From positions 62,116,581 to 62,180,580 of the forward strand of contig CP141140.1 of NCBI GenBank assembly GCA_035235625.1: DNA of 64,000 nt. Direction: 5' to 3'. Source of the stretch: Saururus chinensis. Its lineage: Eukaryota; Streptophyta; Magnoliopsida; Piperales; Saururaceae. The position numbers were made by a program, and so were the translations under genes. Positions 36,409 through 48,530 of the stretch are shown here, piece after piece (position 1 is the stretch's first letter; every line of letters starts with the position of its first letter). The notes beneath the pieces are model-generated. The model worked only from the letters and a program-made list of their open reading frames with translations. It made no database searches and was not told the DNA's origin.

Positions 36409-39400
36409 AGGAACCTTATTATAAAAAGGGCTAATTAGGGCTCATAGGGAGAGTTTTTGGCCCTTGAGGGAAGAGATAGGAGCTGTCAAGGGGAGATTTT
36501 TCAGTGAAGGCGGCCGATGATGGAGGTAGGGAGGAGTGAGCTCGAAGCTATAGAGGCGGTGGATCAATGGCAACCCGGCGAGTAAGGTAGAATCTCTCAA
36601 TACACTTTGAATTAGGGATAGATTTGAACCAATTAATTAACAAAGAAGAGATGGGCAGCCGGCCTATTACGCTGACTGACTTTCACTGACTGACTAGTCC
36701 TTGCTTGCAGGCCAGCCACTAATAGCCGATGGTTGGCTATTGCATGTGGAACTAGTTCACTGACAGAAGGGAAACTTGTGTCCCTTGTTCTTCTCTCTGC
36801 TCTAGCCAGCGGGAGGGAGACAAACGCATCTCCATCACCCAACGACTTCACCTCCGATTGGAGCCTTGGAGGGATAGTGCTCTAACCATTATCGGAGGCC
36901 TACAAGAGGAAGCCCAAAGGTTGGCTTTGCAATCACAACCGCTGTCACCTGTCGCCTCTAGCACAAACCATCTTGTTTTTGTCAATCCGGAGTCCAATGC
37001 AGTGGCTGGTGGTGACAGTGTGGAGGGAGGTTATTGAATTGGTCCTTCTTGTCTCGTTCTTCTTCCCACCCCTTCCTATGAGGTCGAGTGGTGCTAACAG
37101 AAGGAATTTGCCGATGGCTTTTCTATTCCATCGCTTCTCCAGTGAAAGACGACAATGAGAACCGCTGGAACTCCCCATGGCCCACCACACTAAGGTGTGC
37201 TGAACTTGATTAGACAACGTCGGGGAAGAGGCGGGAACTAGACCTGAATCACTTCTCAGGTAGGTGGAGGTGGAGCCAAAAGGGCTTTGCAAGTAAAACT
37301 GTATGAGTGGAAAAGAGAAAAAAGAGAGGGGCTTTGTTGCCCTGGCCGGCCACCAGGCAGTAGCCAAGCTAGGGCTGTCAGAATCACCATGTGATGGTGA
37401 TCTAGTTGGTCCTGGTCATCGTCCAGACGGGGTTTCCAGAGGCACCTCAGCCTCTGGCTGGACGTAGGGAAGATGATCCTCTTTGTGGGTCATTTGCACG
37501 GGTTTAGGTCGGGTGACTCGAACCATGTGGTTCAAGACCAGGCCTAGGTCTATTTAAAAAAATGGGGTGCATTGAACCGGGTTTGGTTCAAGAAGCTATA
37601 GGCGTTCAAAAAAAATAGAAAAATTATCAATGTACCATGAGAGGTGTTTTTGTATCTTGACCAAGTTTTATATTAGGGAAAAATCTCAAAGCCTATAAAA
37701 TGAGCCTTTTACCCCTTGTAGTTAAATTATCGTGTAATATTCACTTACCTGATTCAGGGGCTTTGGTTCAGGGGTTGATATGTGGATTTAAAAATTAAAA
37801 AATATCAATGAGACTTTAATATTACCTTAAATATATAAAAAAATATATACTAAAAAAAATACCATTAAGTGGATAAATAACTATATTACCCCTAGGGTTC
37901 TGAGTAAATCGTCAAGGTCGGTTTAAATAGTTCACAACCCCGTCAAATGCAAGGATATTAACCCAGATCCATGACGTCAAGTAGTACCCTTAAGACGAAT
38001 TTCGGATCCATTTGAAGTAAAAAAGGCTTTGAAAAAAAAACTAAAATACCCCTATAGGCGGATTGCCTTTCATGTGAATAGAAGCGCGAGTTGATTTAAA
38101 AGTGAAGCCTTATGAGAGGGCAATGACTTAAAATAAATAGAAAGGCAGTGAGATGACTAGAATGACCCAAGCGAGGTTACCATACCCAAGGTGGTAAGGA
38201 GCAGTATATTTCATTTTCACCAAAATAGATGACCTAGCTAACTAAGAGTTAGGGTACCCTATAATGATGTTAAATGACTTCAAAAGGAAGGGGTGTGACT
38301 AGTAGGTAACACGAAGACCTTTACAAGTCACAGTGTCACGGAAAACATGGAGAAGTACCCTCTGTCCCAAGGTTTAAGGTAGCGTATTACATGTGTCTAT
38401 AATGCAGTGCATCAATCTACTATTGTAGTATATACGTAACTCGTGTGATGCGTTGGTGTTATTTATATTCTTGGGTTTGAATTTATCTAGCCCTAGCCTT
38501 GAAAATGAGTGCAATGGGCCTCTATTTATTATTAATGGACTTGTGTAACTTAATGCTATTTATGTTACTTACTTTGATGCATGCTTTTACTATTGATGTG
38601 TTAATTTATAATTGGTCGAGATTAATGAAAATTAATCAAGGGATATTGGTTGCCCTAGGATTGGGGGAGAACAACTAATTAAGATAAAGACTAAAATACC
38701 CTCAATAGGGTTTGATATTAGTTCATTGAGTGAACTTGGCCTTGACATTGAATTTTACCTTTCTTAAGGAACTGAGGCTAGTTATGGGAGTTTACCCTAG
38801 TCTCATTGAGACTATTAGGGTTTGAGATATTATTTGAGTCATAGCTCCTCATTGGAGGAGCTATTTATTGGGCTGATTCACAATTTAAAGAGGACCCAAA
38901 TGGTTAGGCAAATACTCGACTAGATAAAAATAATCAAGTCTAAGTTTTGAACATTTGGGGGAGTCAGTGGTCATAAAGACCTTAGGGTTTATGGGTTATA
39001 CATTATTTATGTCTTTGAAGATATTTCTCCCAGAGTTGGGAGGGTGGAGATTGTGATACTTATACACTATTTTCACTACCACGATAGTTTGGGTATTAGC
39101 CAACAAGGTCTTTACTGCAGGTTTTCCACAGGTTTTCACAAGACCATATAGTGCGTGTGAAAAGCTAAGTTGCATTAACATCATGGAATACTTGTGTTTC
39201 TCGCCAATCTATGTCCATGAGCATAGTTGGGATCTTCTTCTACAACTTCATGGTAGGATATTGAGAGCTCTGCATTTAAGCAGTCTATTCTAATGTTGGA
39301 GTCTTATATCAGGGGATTTCTTCGAGAGTCGAGTTATCTCTAAGTGAACACATATTTATATTATGTTAAACCTAAAATTGGGTTAGAACAATGAAAGGTG

Positions 39401-40157
39401 GTTAGTGTCATGTGTCATTTTAGCTGACATATGATATGTCTGTGTGTCTAAGAGTTTGGACAAAATGTATTAATTATTGAACAAGGGTTGTGAGATAATT
39501 AAGGACATTGATTGCTATTGATTGTTAACTAGCACAAGTGGAACGATTCATAAAATGTAGGTTGATTGAAAATACTCAAGCATTGCATGTTTGATGCTAT
39601 ATTTTTTGAGACATTGTAGTTTCTAGGTAGAACTACGTACATATGGATCCGATCTTATTGGAAACATTGGAGATGTTGTTTTATGAGTACATAGGCAATT
39701 AACATCGGGTGATGTTGGTCCAATCCAAAAAATATTAATAAAACTTTTTATTCTTTTCGAAACTCTTCTCCTGAGGGTGGAGAGATTTCGTTGTTGTTAT
39801 TTGGTTTGGTTGGTTGCAGGTTCTACAGGTAATATAAGTGAGACCAAGATTGATGAATATGAGATGTAGTTCTTCATATTTGTAATTCTGATAAATAATT
39901 TTATCTTTTGGCGTGAGAGTCAACTTAGTTATTTATTTTTAATCTGATGACATACTTGTAATTAGATAGATAGGCTATTCTTTATAGATTTTTGAAACAT
40001 GTAATAATATCAGACGATTTGATATTTGTATTTGCGAACCCTAGTAATCATGATCTGGATATTAAATTGAATAGTTTATTTTGCAATCAAGAAAAAAAAA
40101 TTGGTGCCTTACTGTTCATGCTTTTTAAAAAGGTTTTTAAAAATTCGGGTCATGACA

Positions 40158-40969
40158 ATGTATATGACTATATGAATATGTATGTTTTGAATGTGACTGT
40201 AAGAGTGTTCTGAGTAAGGCTGTAAGCATATATTTTAGAGCAAGATTGTAAGCATATGTTTCTGAGCAAAACTGTAAGAGAATTTGATTAAGATGATACG
40301 ATTATGACTTTAAGTGTAAGAGTAAGTGTAGGAGATGTAAGATGGTATGTGTATGTACATGATCATTATAATCTGCGACTTTGAGGTGTTTGTACGTTTT
40401 TATGCTTCATGTTTGTGTTGCATGAACGCATTTATGTATGGATTTACAGAGTTTAGAACTCTCTTTCTGAATATATTTCTACTAAGTATGAAAATATTTA
40501 TTTTTCCTCTTTTTAGCACAGATAGTTAGGAGCCTTTTGTAGGTTTGTGACGAAGAGCTCTTGGAGATGGTTGCTTGTTTCTGTGATTGGATCAATTTCC
40601 ATTGGCGCAGGTATACCCTTGACTCACAATGAATCTTCATTACTTGTGCCACGATATGATGTATTGGCTGAGATGAAAATTGATATGTTTATATTTTTTG
40701 GACTTATAATTTTGATTAGATTGTGGATTTTTTATGAGATATGTACTCAGGGATGTGTGGGAGATATTTATATTTAAAGTCTATAATCATAGTAATTTAT
40801 TTCATATGTTTATTTTTTAGTAGTGCCTGAGGATGTTTGATTTGGCCGTATAATGTTTGATTGAAAAGAAAATTTATACGAAGAAAATAGAAGTGTAATG
40901 TTTAGAATTATAAAACTACTTTCATAGGTTTCGTATTTCGATATTTTTTCCAATTTAAGTGGGGGACAG
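40158..40969 (+). mobile_element. family B outer copy (second part)
   Basis: It continues 25881 and parallels 47690-48520, with the degenerate GTAAGACTGTAAG words at 40190-40330. It ends AATTTAAGTGGGGGACAG, which resembles a polypurine tract just before TGTCATGG at 40970. Confidence 0.6.
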
Positions 40970-42379
40970 TGTCATGGAAATGGACCATCTATGACACATG
41001 TTGGGGCACATACACATATGGAAGTGTTACACACCATGTGTTACATGCATTACAGGAACTGCCTACAACGTTGCATGCAGGGAAGGTCCACAATGTTGCA
41101 TAACATGTGTGGACAAGGTTGGGTAGAATGTATGATATGATGTGCACACATAGTTGGCCATGTTTGGATACTTAGCCAGCTAGCACATATTTAGAGTCTT
41201 AAGATGTCCCCTCCCCCCTAAATAATTTTGGAGAGTCTTGTGAAGTGTTTTAGGGTCGTTTGGCTGCCACTTCAGCAAAATGCGAGAAATCTCGTATGCT
41301 ATATAGGGGGACTTGGTGAGCTAAAATGTATGAGATGTTGGTATGATCCAATCCTTGCAACTGGCTGTCTCAGATGACAAGGAAGACTTGTTGGGTTGCT
41401 AGCCATCATGCTAAGAGCCTCGTCTGCTAATGGATGGGGATCTCTCACTTACAAGGTGGTTGTCTGGCCTTATGGTCTTCTTGGAAAGAATGACCCCTGC
41501 ATGCACATAGCTGAGATTGAATGTTCAATGTCTGTCTTGTCTAAGTTGGCTAGCTTGCTTGGAAAAAGTCTCAGCAAGTTCGCACATCTAGGGCTAGTCC
41601 TCGGCCAAATAGTCAGCAGACAAGGTTGTCCATGTCTATGTTCACTAACAATTTGTACGTCAGCAGGTTGTCCATGGACAAAGCTTCTTTTTTGATGGAC
41701 ACGGCCATTGTCCATGGACATAGTCTCTTAGGCGATTTGATAAGGGTTAAAGTGGTTGGAGAGAATGAGAGTTGTGTTAACGAATTTAACTAAGTAGGGC
41801 AGCTAGGGTGAGGATATCTAGATTAAGTAATTTAGTATATAATAATAATTGTTAAACTTATATATGGCATCTTATTTATTTGTAGTATTACTATTAGAAA
41901 AATTAGTTCATTTTGAAAAGCAAAAGAGAGCTATTAATATGGGACAAAAGAAATATTTAATAACTAGCTTTAAAGAAGAACTCAAATATAACATTAACAT
42001 GATTGTATTTAAATTGTTAAATATTTAAGTATAAGAAATTGATGTTTAAGAATAATTAGAGGAGACATTATATTTAAAAGTTAACTGGACCTCGGATAAA
42101 TGGCCGGACAAGGTCTTTGTCCATGGCCATGTCCAAAAATTGACGGACAAAAGAATTCGGCCAAACATGGCCACGGACACGGCTCGGATGTTGAACGATG
42201 GACGTCCACGACCAACCCTGCGCACATCCACCTTAGGATGTGTTTGTTGCTTGGCTTTGCGGGTTGGATGCTTAGTTGAATGGCACAAAGCCATGACCTA
42301 GATGAAAAAGGCTTACTTGTTTGCCCATTTGGCCTTGTGAGTGCCACAAGGATGCGGCTTCCCAGGAGCCTCCATGACA
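40970..42379 (+). mobile_element. LTR-like terminal segment of family B
   Basis: It starts TGTCATGGAAATGG and ends CCTCCATGACA. It matches 2720-3587 on the opposite strand once the hAT element is removed. It could be an LTR of its own behind a purine tract, or the 3' end of a longer B-type LTR; the copy at 2720-6676 favours the second reading. Open frames at 41396-41721 and 42046-42389 show nothing recognisable. Confidence 0.5.
41589..42220. mobile_element. hAT-like non-autonomous element (copy 2)
   Basis: It is 632 bp, starts TAGGGCTAGTCC and ends GGACCAACCCTG-like, and sits between perfect 8-bp duplications CGCACATC (41581-41588 and 42221-42228). It matches copy 1 at 13114-13715 along its length. 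The end CAGGGTTGGTC read from the right is a standard hAT-type terminus. There is no coding capacity. Confidence 0.85.
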
Positions 42380-44216
42380 ATGTGTGCAAGTGGACATTCG
42401 TGCATTTCAGGGCTTAGGTGCCACTTTTGCATCTCTTGACCATTGGATGACTCTGCCAACAATTGGATTTGACCATCAAAGCCCTCCACCCTCCTATGTC
42501 CATGAGTGCATACATATGCCCTCCGCTCCTCTTGTGGACCATAGTAGATGCAAAATCGCAGCCATTGGGTGCTATTTGAGGCCAATTTTGACGTCTTGGA
42601 GCCAGCCAAGTACTTCTCAGTTGCCGGCTAATCCTCAATTAGTACACATTGACTTCTGCTTGCACTTGCCACACCTTTTGGCAAGACCTTTCTCCCGGCC
42701 ACCCCTAGTGCACCACCGTGGATCGCATATTTTCCCACATTGATTTTGTTGTCCTGGTCTTGCCATGATTATTTTTAGCACTTCCTAAACCTCAAGACAA
42801 TAACTCTCTTAACTAGGTGATGCTTTTGGCTACCAACTCCGCTGTCGATGTTGCCATTACCATGTGCTCACCATCGAATGTCATGGATTATGAGGTAAGA
42901 GACTTTGAACTCATTATTTCATGATAATATGCTTTGAATGTGCAGAAGCATGTTAGGATTATTAAGATTTGATGTTTTGGATGTTAAATAATGATCCGTT
43001 TGTATGATGTAAGAGGGGAAAATTATGGAATCTTGTATGTTTACTTATATTTATGACAAATGTGTAACTTATATGTATGATGTACATATTTTGATATGTG
43101 TGTATGTTAATATGATGACTAATGGATATGTTGATAAGTTATGTGATAAATCTCATGTATGTGGAAAATACGTTTGGCAAACAGATGTATGTACGATGTG
43201 TATACAAGGCTTATGCACGTTTTATGGTGAATTGTATTTGAACAATTATGTGTGGGTTTTGATGTAGATTTATAGTTGTGAATGATGTTGAAGGGCATAT
43301 GTTTGATGAGCTAAGATTGGATTGGATTAATGAGGATTGATTTGGGATTAGTGTGGACTGAATTGAAGTGTATGTTGGGGGTTTAGCAAGTAAGCGGATT
43401 TAAGGTTTAGTGCCTTATGGGGAATTGTCAGATAGCATGAGTACAAAACATAATTATACAAGCCTATCGTATATAGCGGGAAGTGGAAAGTAAGAATAAT
43501 AAGTACGGTATCAGTAAGAGGTTCATAACGAGAATGAGATATGAGAGGGCTTAGTTTCAAGACTTCCGATTATGATATTTTGGCCATAAGATGGATGGCG
43601 GAGAATTTAAAAATACATATGATTTTCTATCCAGTGAGTTATGATTATGAGATAGATGGGTTAAATGAAGTATGTTGCCCCTGATGAACTAGGGTTTCAG
43701 AATGGGTTCAACTTCAGATTAGTTAGTGAAAGACTGTAAGACCAAAGAATTTTATAGCATAATTGTACCCAAATAAATTACTTAATTCAAACTTGAATTA
43801 TGAGTAGAGCTAAATATGATAACATTGTGAGTTTGAGACCTGAGGGTTTTGACGGATTAAGTTCTGTGTTTGAGTTAGCCAATAATAAGTCAGTTAATCA
43901 TTTTTCATGTCTTGTCATAGTGTTCATCTTGCGGGATATTGTCTTAGTATTGTATCTAAGCCTAGATGTCTAATCCTCTGTTGAGAGTGATGTATGTTTT
44001 CAATTTTGTCTTGGTATTGTATTAAGTTCAGACATTTGATGCTCTATTGAGAGTGTTATATGTTTCTTCCCTTAGTCAACACTATATGATTTCACCTAAA
44101 AGTGACACTCTAAGATTCCAGACCATGAGTGACATTGTATGACTTCTACCATTAGTTGGCATTATATGGCTCCCAGAGTGTGGGCATTTGTACGCTCAAG
44201 TAAGCAGTATCATGGA
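42380..44216 (+). mobile_element. family B copy, first part
   Basis: It matches 23395-25860 without the Tourist MITE, and carries the empty TAA site at 42985-42987. It is interrupted at 44217 by A3 and resumes at 47532. Its left border coincides with the end of the previous LTR-like segment. Confidence 0.65.
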
Positions 44217-44221
44217 TCTAC

Positions 44222-47200
44222 TGTCACGACCCAAATTTTTTAAAGCATTTTTAAATAGCACGAACGGTAGGTAGTGAAATTTTTTTTTCTTTAAATACAA
44301 AACAAACCCTTCGATTAAATATCCAAGTCATGATAACTGGGGTTCACAAATACGAATATCAAATCATATGATATTATTTAACATCTGAAAATTCATAAAG
44401 ACCAGCTCATCCATCTAAGTACAAGTCTATCACCAGTCTGAAAATAAATAACAAGTTGACTCTCACGCTTAAGGTACACTTACGTATCGGAGTTTCAAAA
44501 ATACAAAAACCTCTTGAGCTCGCCTACCTTGGTCTGACTTGTCGTTGCTTGGAGAATCTGCAACATAGCAAACAAAACAATCACCACAACAACAATGGAA
44601 TCTCTCCACTTTCAGGAGAAGAGCTTCCAAAGGACAAATGGTTTTATTAATATTTTTTGGATCGGGCCAACATCACCCGATGTTAGTTGCCTACATACTC
44701 ATCAGACAACATCTCCAATGTTTCCAACAAGATTGGATCCAGACGTAGTTCTGCCTAAAAACTACACTATACTAAGAAACATAGTATCACCCATGCAATG
44801 CTTAAGTATTTTGAAGCAACCTACATTTTATGCAAGTCCTTTAATCGTTCCACTTGTTCTAATTAAACAAGCAATATCAATCAATGTTATTAATTATTTC
44901 TCGAACCATTGTTCGATAATTAATATTCCCGTCTAATCCCAAAGACAGACACATCAGATGTCAACCTAAGTGACAAATGATAAGAAACACCCTGGAATCC
45001 ACCAGGAAGTGCCATCTCCCAACCTAGCCCATAAGGACTTGACCGGAGTGGAAGGGCATGGCCCACAAATGCACCTGAACAGAAGTGGTCAGAGACGCCA
45101 ACCAAGCAGGATGTCAGCGACCCTAATTGCGTGTACACTAAAAGATCCTCAATAGATCTGCGGTGAGCCCGACTCACAAAGCACTCCCTCCAATGGGGAG
45201 GTGTAACTACACGGTCAAATCAGTGGCTCCTCAATAGAGCTAAAACTTAGGAAACCATTCTGAACCCTATCTTGCTCATCTATAAGCTAGGATTCCGAAT
45301 AACTATCCCAAACACTATTAGTCCCTTCTAAACTAAGGTTTACAACTCGAGACATGTCATCAGTTCATCAACCAAGGCAAATCGCCAGGTCAAAGGCTTT
45401 GTTCATTGTATGAACTAGTCTTAGACCCCTCTGAGGTATTTTAGTCTTTATCTTGATTAGGTGTTCTTGCCCAATCCAAAGCTATCAAACCCCATTAATT
45501 AATCTTTCAATAATATGAAGATAGTGATAAATTACTATCACAACATCAATATCAAAAATTGAAACAAAGAACAACATAAACAATCAGAACTACATAGGTC
45601 CAAGCATATCATAATATCAATAATAAAATTCATTAATGATATAAGAATTATTCGAGCTATCGTGCCCTAACCCTCCTTGGGTTATCTTAATAAATCTTTG
45701 TGAAAACTGGTTATAATGCACCTAAGGGCATTAGAGTAATTATTCAACATTGGGTACAGTCCTCTCTGCACTCGGGTAAGTCTTTAACCTCTTAAAAGGT
45801 TTCAACATCACATTGGCCCATTAACAACATCCACGCGAATGCGGGCCAGTTTGCATAGGGGTAGTTCTATCATTTGGTTTAAGGCCTTAATGTCATCCAA
45901 TGGGACCAAAATTAAACTCAAGGGTACTACTTGACTTCATGGACCCTGTGTAATTTTCCTGGCATGTGACGGGGTCGTGAACCCCTTGAACCGACCCAGG
46001 TTGTCTTAATAGTTTACTATAAACCCCAAGGGTATAATGGTCAATTAACCACTCATTGGTATTTTTTTTCACCAAGATATTTAGGCAATAAATATTTTAC
46101 CTATTAAAATCTCATTGAGAATTTTCCCAATTTTTAAATAAACTCCCAGGCACCTGAACCAGGGCCTCGAACTCAGGTAAGTTAATATTATACGATAATT
46201 AACTAGTAGGGGTAAAAAGGTTATTTCACAATCTATGGGATTTTTCCCGGTCCTGAAACTTGGTCAAGACACTCATAACCCTCTCAAAGTCTACAGGTAA
46301 TTTTTCTAAATTTTTAGAACAAGTAAAGGACCTTGAACCGGACCCGGTTCACTCCCTTCTATGCATTTTTTTTAAAACATCAGACCCAAACCGGGTCTGG
46401 GAAAATGATGGTTCGGGTCAACGACCCACAACGTGGGTCGTCTTCCCCGCATCCGGCCAGAGGCAGATCGCCTCTGGCGGCGCCGCCCCTAGCCACCACG
46501 GCCGGGCAGCTGGCCGGGCTCTTCCAGATCGCCGCCAGGCGGCGATCACAAAGGGCATGGCCCCCGCTGCCGCCCGGTGGCCGGCCGGGGCCAAAGACGC
46601 CTCAATTTTTATTTTTATTTTTTTCAACCGAACTGCTCCGCACGGCGGCCAGCCGCCACGGCTGGGAAATGTCCCAGAATCGACCGGAACAGACTCGCCG
46701 CCGAAAGCCGGAAAACTTTCCTCTTTTTTTTTTTAACCAATGGCGGCCTGCACAGCGGTAAGCGAATTCGCCGCCGCTAAGGCCGCCGGAGCCAGGGCTG
46801 TTGCGGTCGAAGCTAGGGCCATCTTGGCCAGAGCCAGGGCCGCCACGTGGCTCCGATTCGACTACTGTTCCGGTGACCAGAAATCGTAGTACTATTCACG
46901 TTATTACGTGAACAGTATTTGCAAAACTAATTGCAGAAAAGAAATTACTGTAATTTTTATATAATTCAGTTAATAAAGTCTATAATAATCGCAACCTGAA
47001 ATCCTACCTCTGTGGCCAAGTTGATGTCGATTCACATCGCCAATGCTTCACCGGAGTCTCGCCGGAAAATTCTAATGACGGCTCATCCTTTTCCCCTCCA
47101 AAAAGCCCCAATTCTCTATTCTGATCTGGCAAAAAGACCCCAAATTGTGCCCTAAGAAGGCCTTTTATAGGTATGGGATTAGGGCTCCTAATCCCATGAG

Positions 47201-47526
47201 GAATTAGACCTCAAAAACCCAATTTCGGAACAACAATTTATCAGGCTCACATCGCAGCTTAAACAGACAGTTCGCGTGTTCAATTCGGGTAAACGGGTCC
47301 TGCACGATATGTTCAACTTCAGACGGTCGTTTCTCCCTCATCCGGACTCCGATTTATGCGTTCTTGGTGGCGTTTCAAAGCTCTTTCTGTCTACTTTCTA
47401 ATAGAATTAGTTTTAACCCTAAATTCTATCTAGGGATAAAGTTATCTAATAAGAATGTCAATAGGTCAAACACCATAATTTCCATGTATTTAAATTTTGA
47501 AACCCAGGAAAATTAGGGATATTACA
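44222..47526 (-). mobile_element. solo LTR, family A copy 3 (A3)
   Basis: The + strand reads from TGTCACGACCC to GGGATATTACA, 3305 bp, with perfect TCTAC duplications (44217-44221, 47527-47531). It is the best-preserved A copy and sets the family borders. The TATA box (TATAAAA on the minus strand) is at 47163-47169. A GC-rich patch at 46435-46870 creates long open frames on both strands that are not conserved in the other copies. Confidence 0.88.
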
Positions 47527-47531
47527 TCTAC

Positions 47532-48530
47532 TCTTATCTATTTGATCTTATGCCCCATGAGTATAGTTGTGTCTTGCTTACAAAAAAGTCCATGACATCT
47601 AGTTACTCTCCTAAGGTTAAAGTGATGCCCTTGTGACATTCTTTTTCATTTTGACATTAGAGCTTATTATTTGTAATGAGCTTCGGTAGTCGATAATATG
47701 TGTATGATTATGCAAGAAAGTAAATTTCTGAGTAAATGTAAGATTTTGAGTAAGACTCCAAGAGTAAATTTCTGAGCAAGACTGTAAGCGTATGTTTCTG
47801 AGTAAGACTGTAAGGGTAAAGATGTGAATAAGATAGTATGAGTAAGATTATAAGAATGTTTTGAGGAAGACTATAAGTGTAAGGATTATACAAGTAAGGC
47901 TGTAAGTGTAAGAGCTGTAAGATGATATGTGTTTGTGCATAATTGTCATATTATGTGACTTGGATGTGTTTGTATATTTTTATGCTTCGCATTTGAGTTG
48001 CATGAATACATCTATGTATAGATTTATAAAGTTTACTGTTAGAACTCCCTTACTGAGTACTTTTTACTAAGTATGAAAATACTCATTCTCCCTCTTTTTA
48101 GCCTTACATATTTTGGGGGATTTTATAAATTTGTAACATAGAGCTCCTTATGATAGAAGCTTGTTTTCATGGTTTAATCAATTTTCAGTGGCTCAAGTCT
48201 AATTCTTACTCATTGTGAGTCTTTATTATATTTATTATAATATGATGTATTAGGTAATATAAAAATTAAGATACTTATACATTCTGGACTTGCGTATTAG
48301 ATTAGATTATAGAGTATTTATAAGACATTTACTCAAGGATGTCTGAGATATATTTGTAATGAAAGTCCATGATCATAATAATTTATTTCGTACATTTATT
48401 TTTGAGTAGCTCCTTAAAATATTTAATTTGGACATACGATGTTTTATTTGAAAAAAATTAATATATAATATTTTAAATTATAAAAGTCTTTTCACATGTT
48501 TCTTATTTCATATTTTTTTCTGATTTAAAT
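47532..48530 (+). mobile_element. family B copy, second part
   Basis: It resumes the B sequence after A3 and parallels 40158-40960, including the GTAAGACTGTAAG-type degenerate repeats at 47700-47930. Similarity fades near 48530, just before the putative terminal segment. Confidence 0.6.

Larger units (their letters stand above)
25882..40157 (+). mobile_element. family A LTR copy 4 (A4), host of a nested cluster
   Basis: It starts TCTAACATTTGGG (a mutated TGTAACG start) and ends GGGTCATGACA. The flanking pentamers ATGTG (25877-25881) and ATGTA (40158-40162) differ at one position. It is interrupted by a family B LTR (25996-35055) and a Copia fragment (35297-36408). Its own sequence is about 4.1 kb. 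The TATA box is at 36420-36426. From about 37700 to 39400 it follows A1 closely. Confidence 0.8.

Noticed and set aside
46260-46780. Frames of up to 158 codons in A3
   Set aside because: Same GC-rich LTR region as in A1. Three frames on both strands are open at once, and there is no domain.
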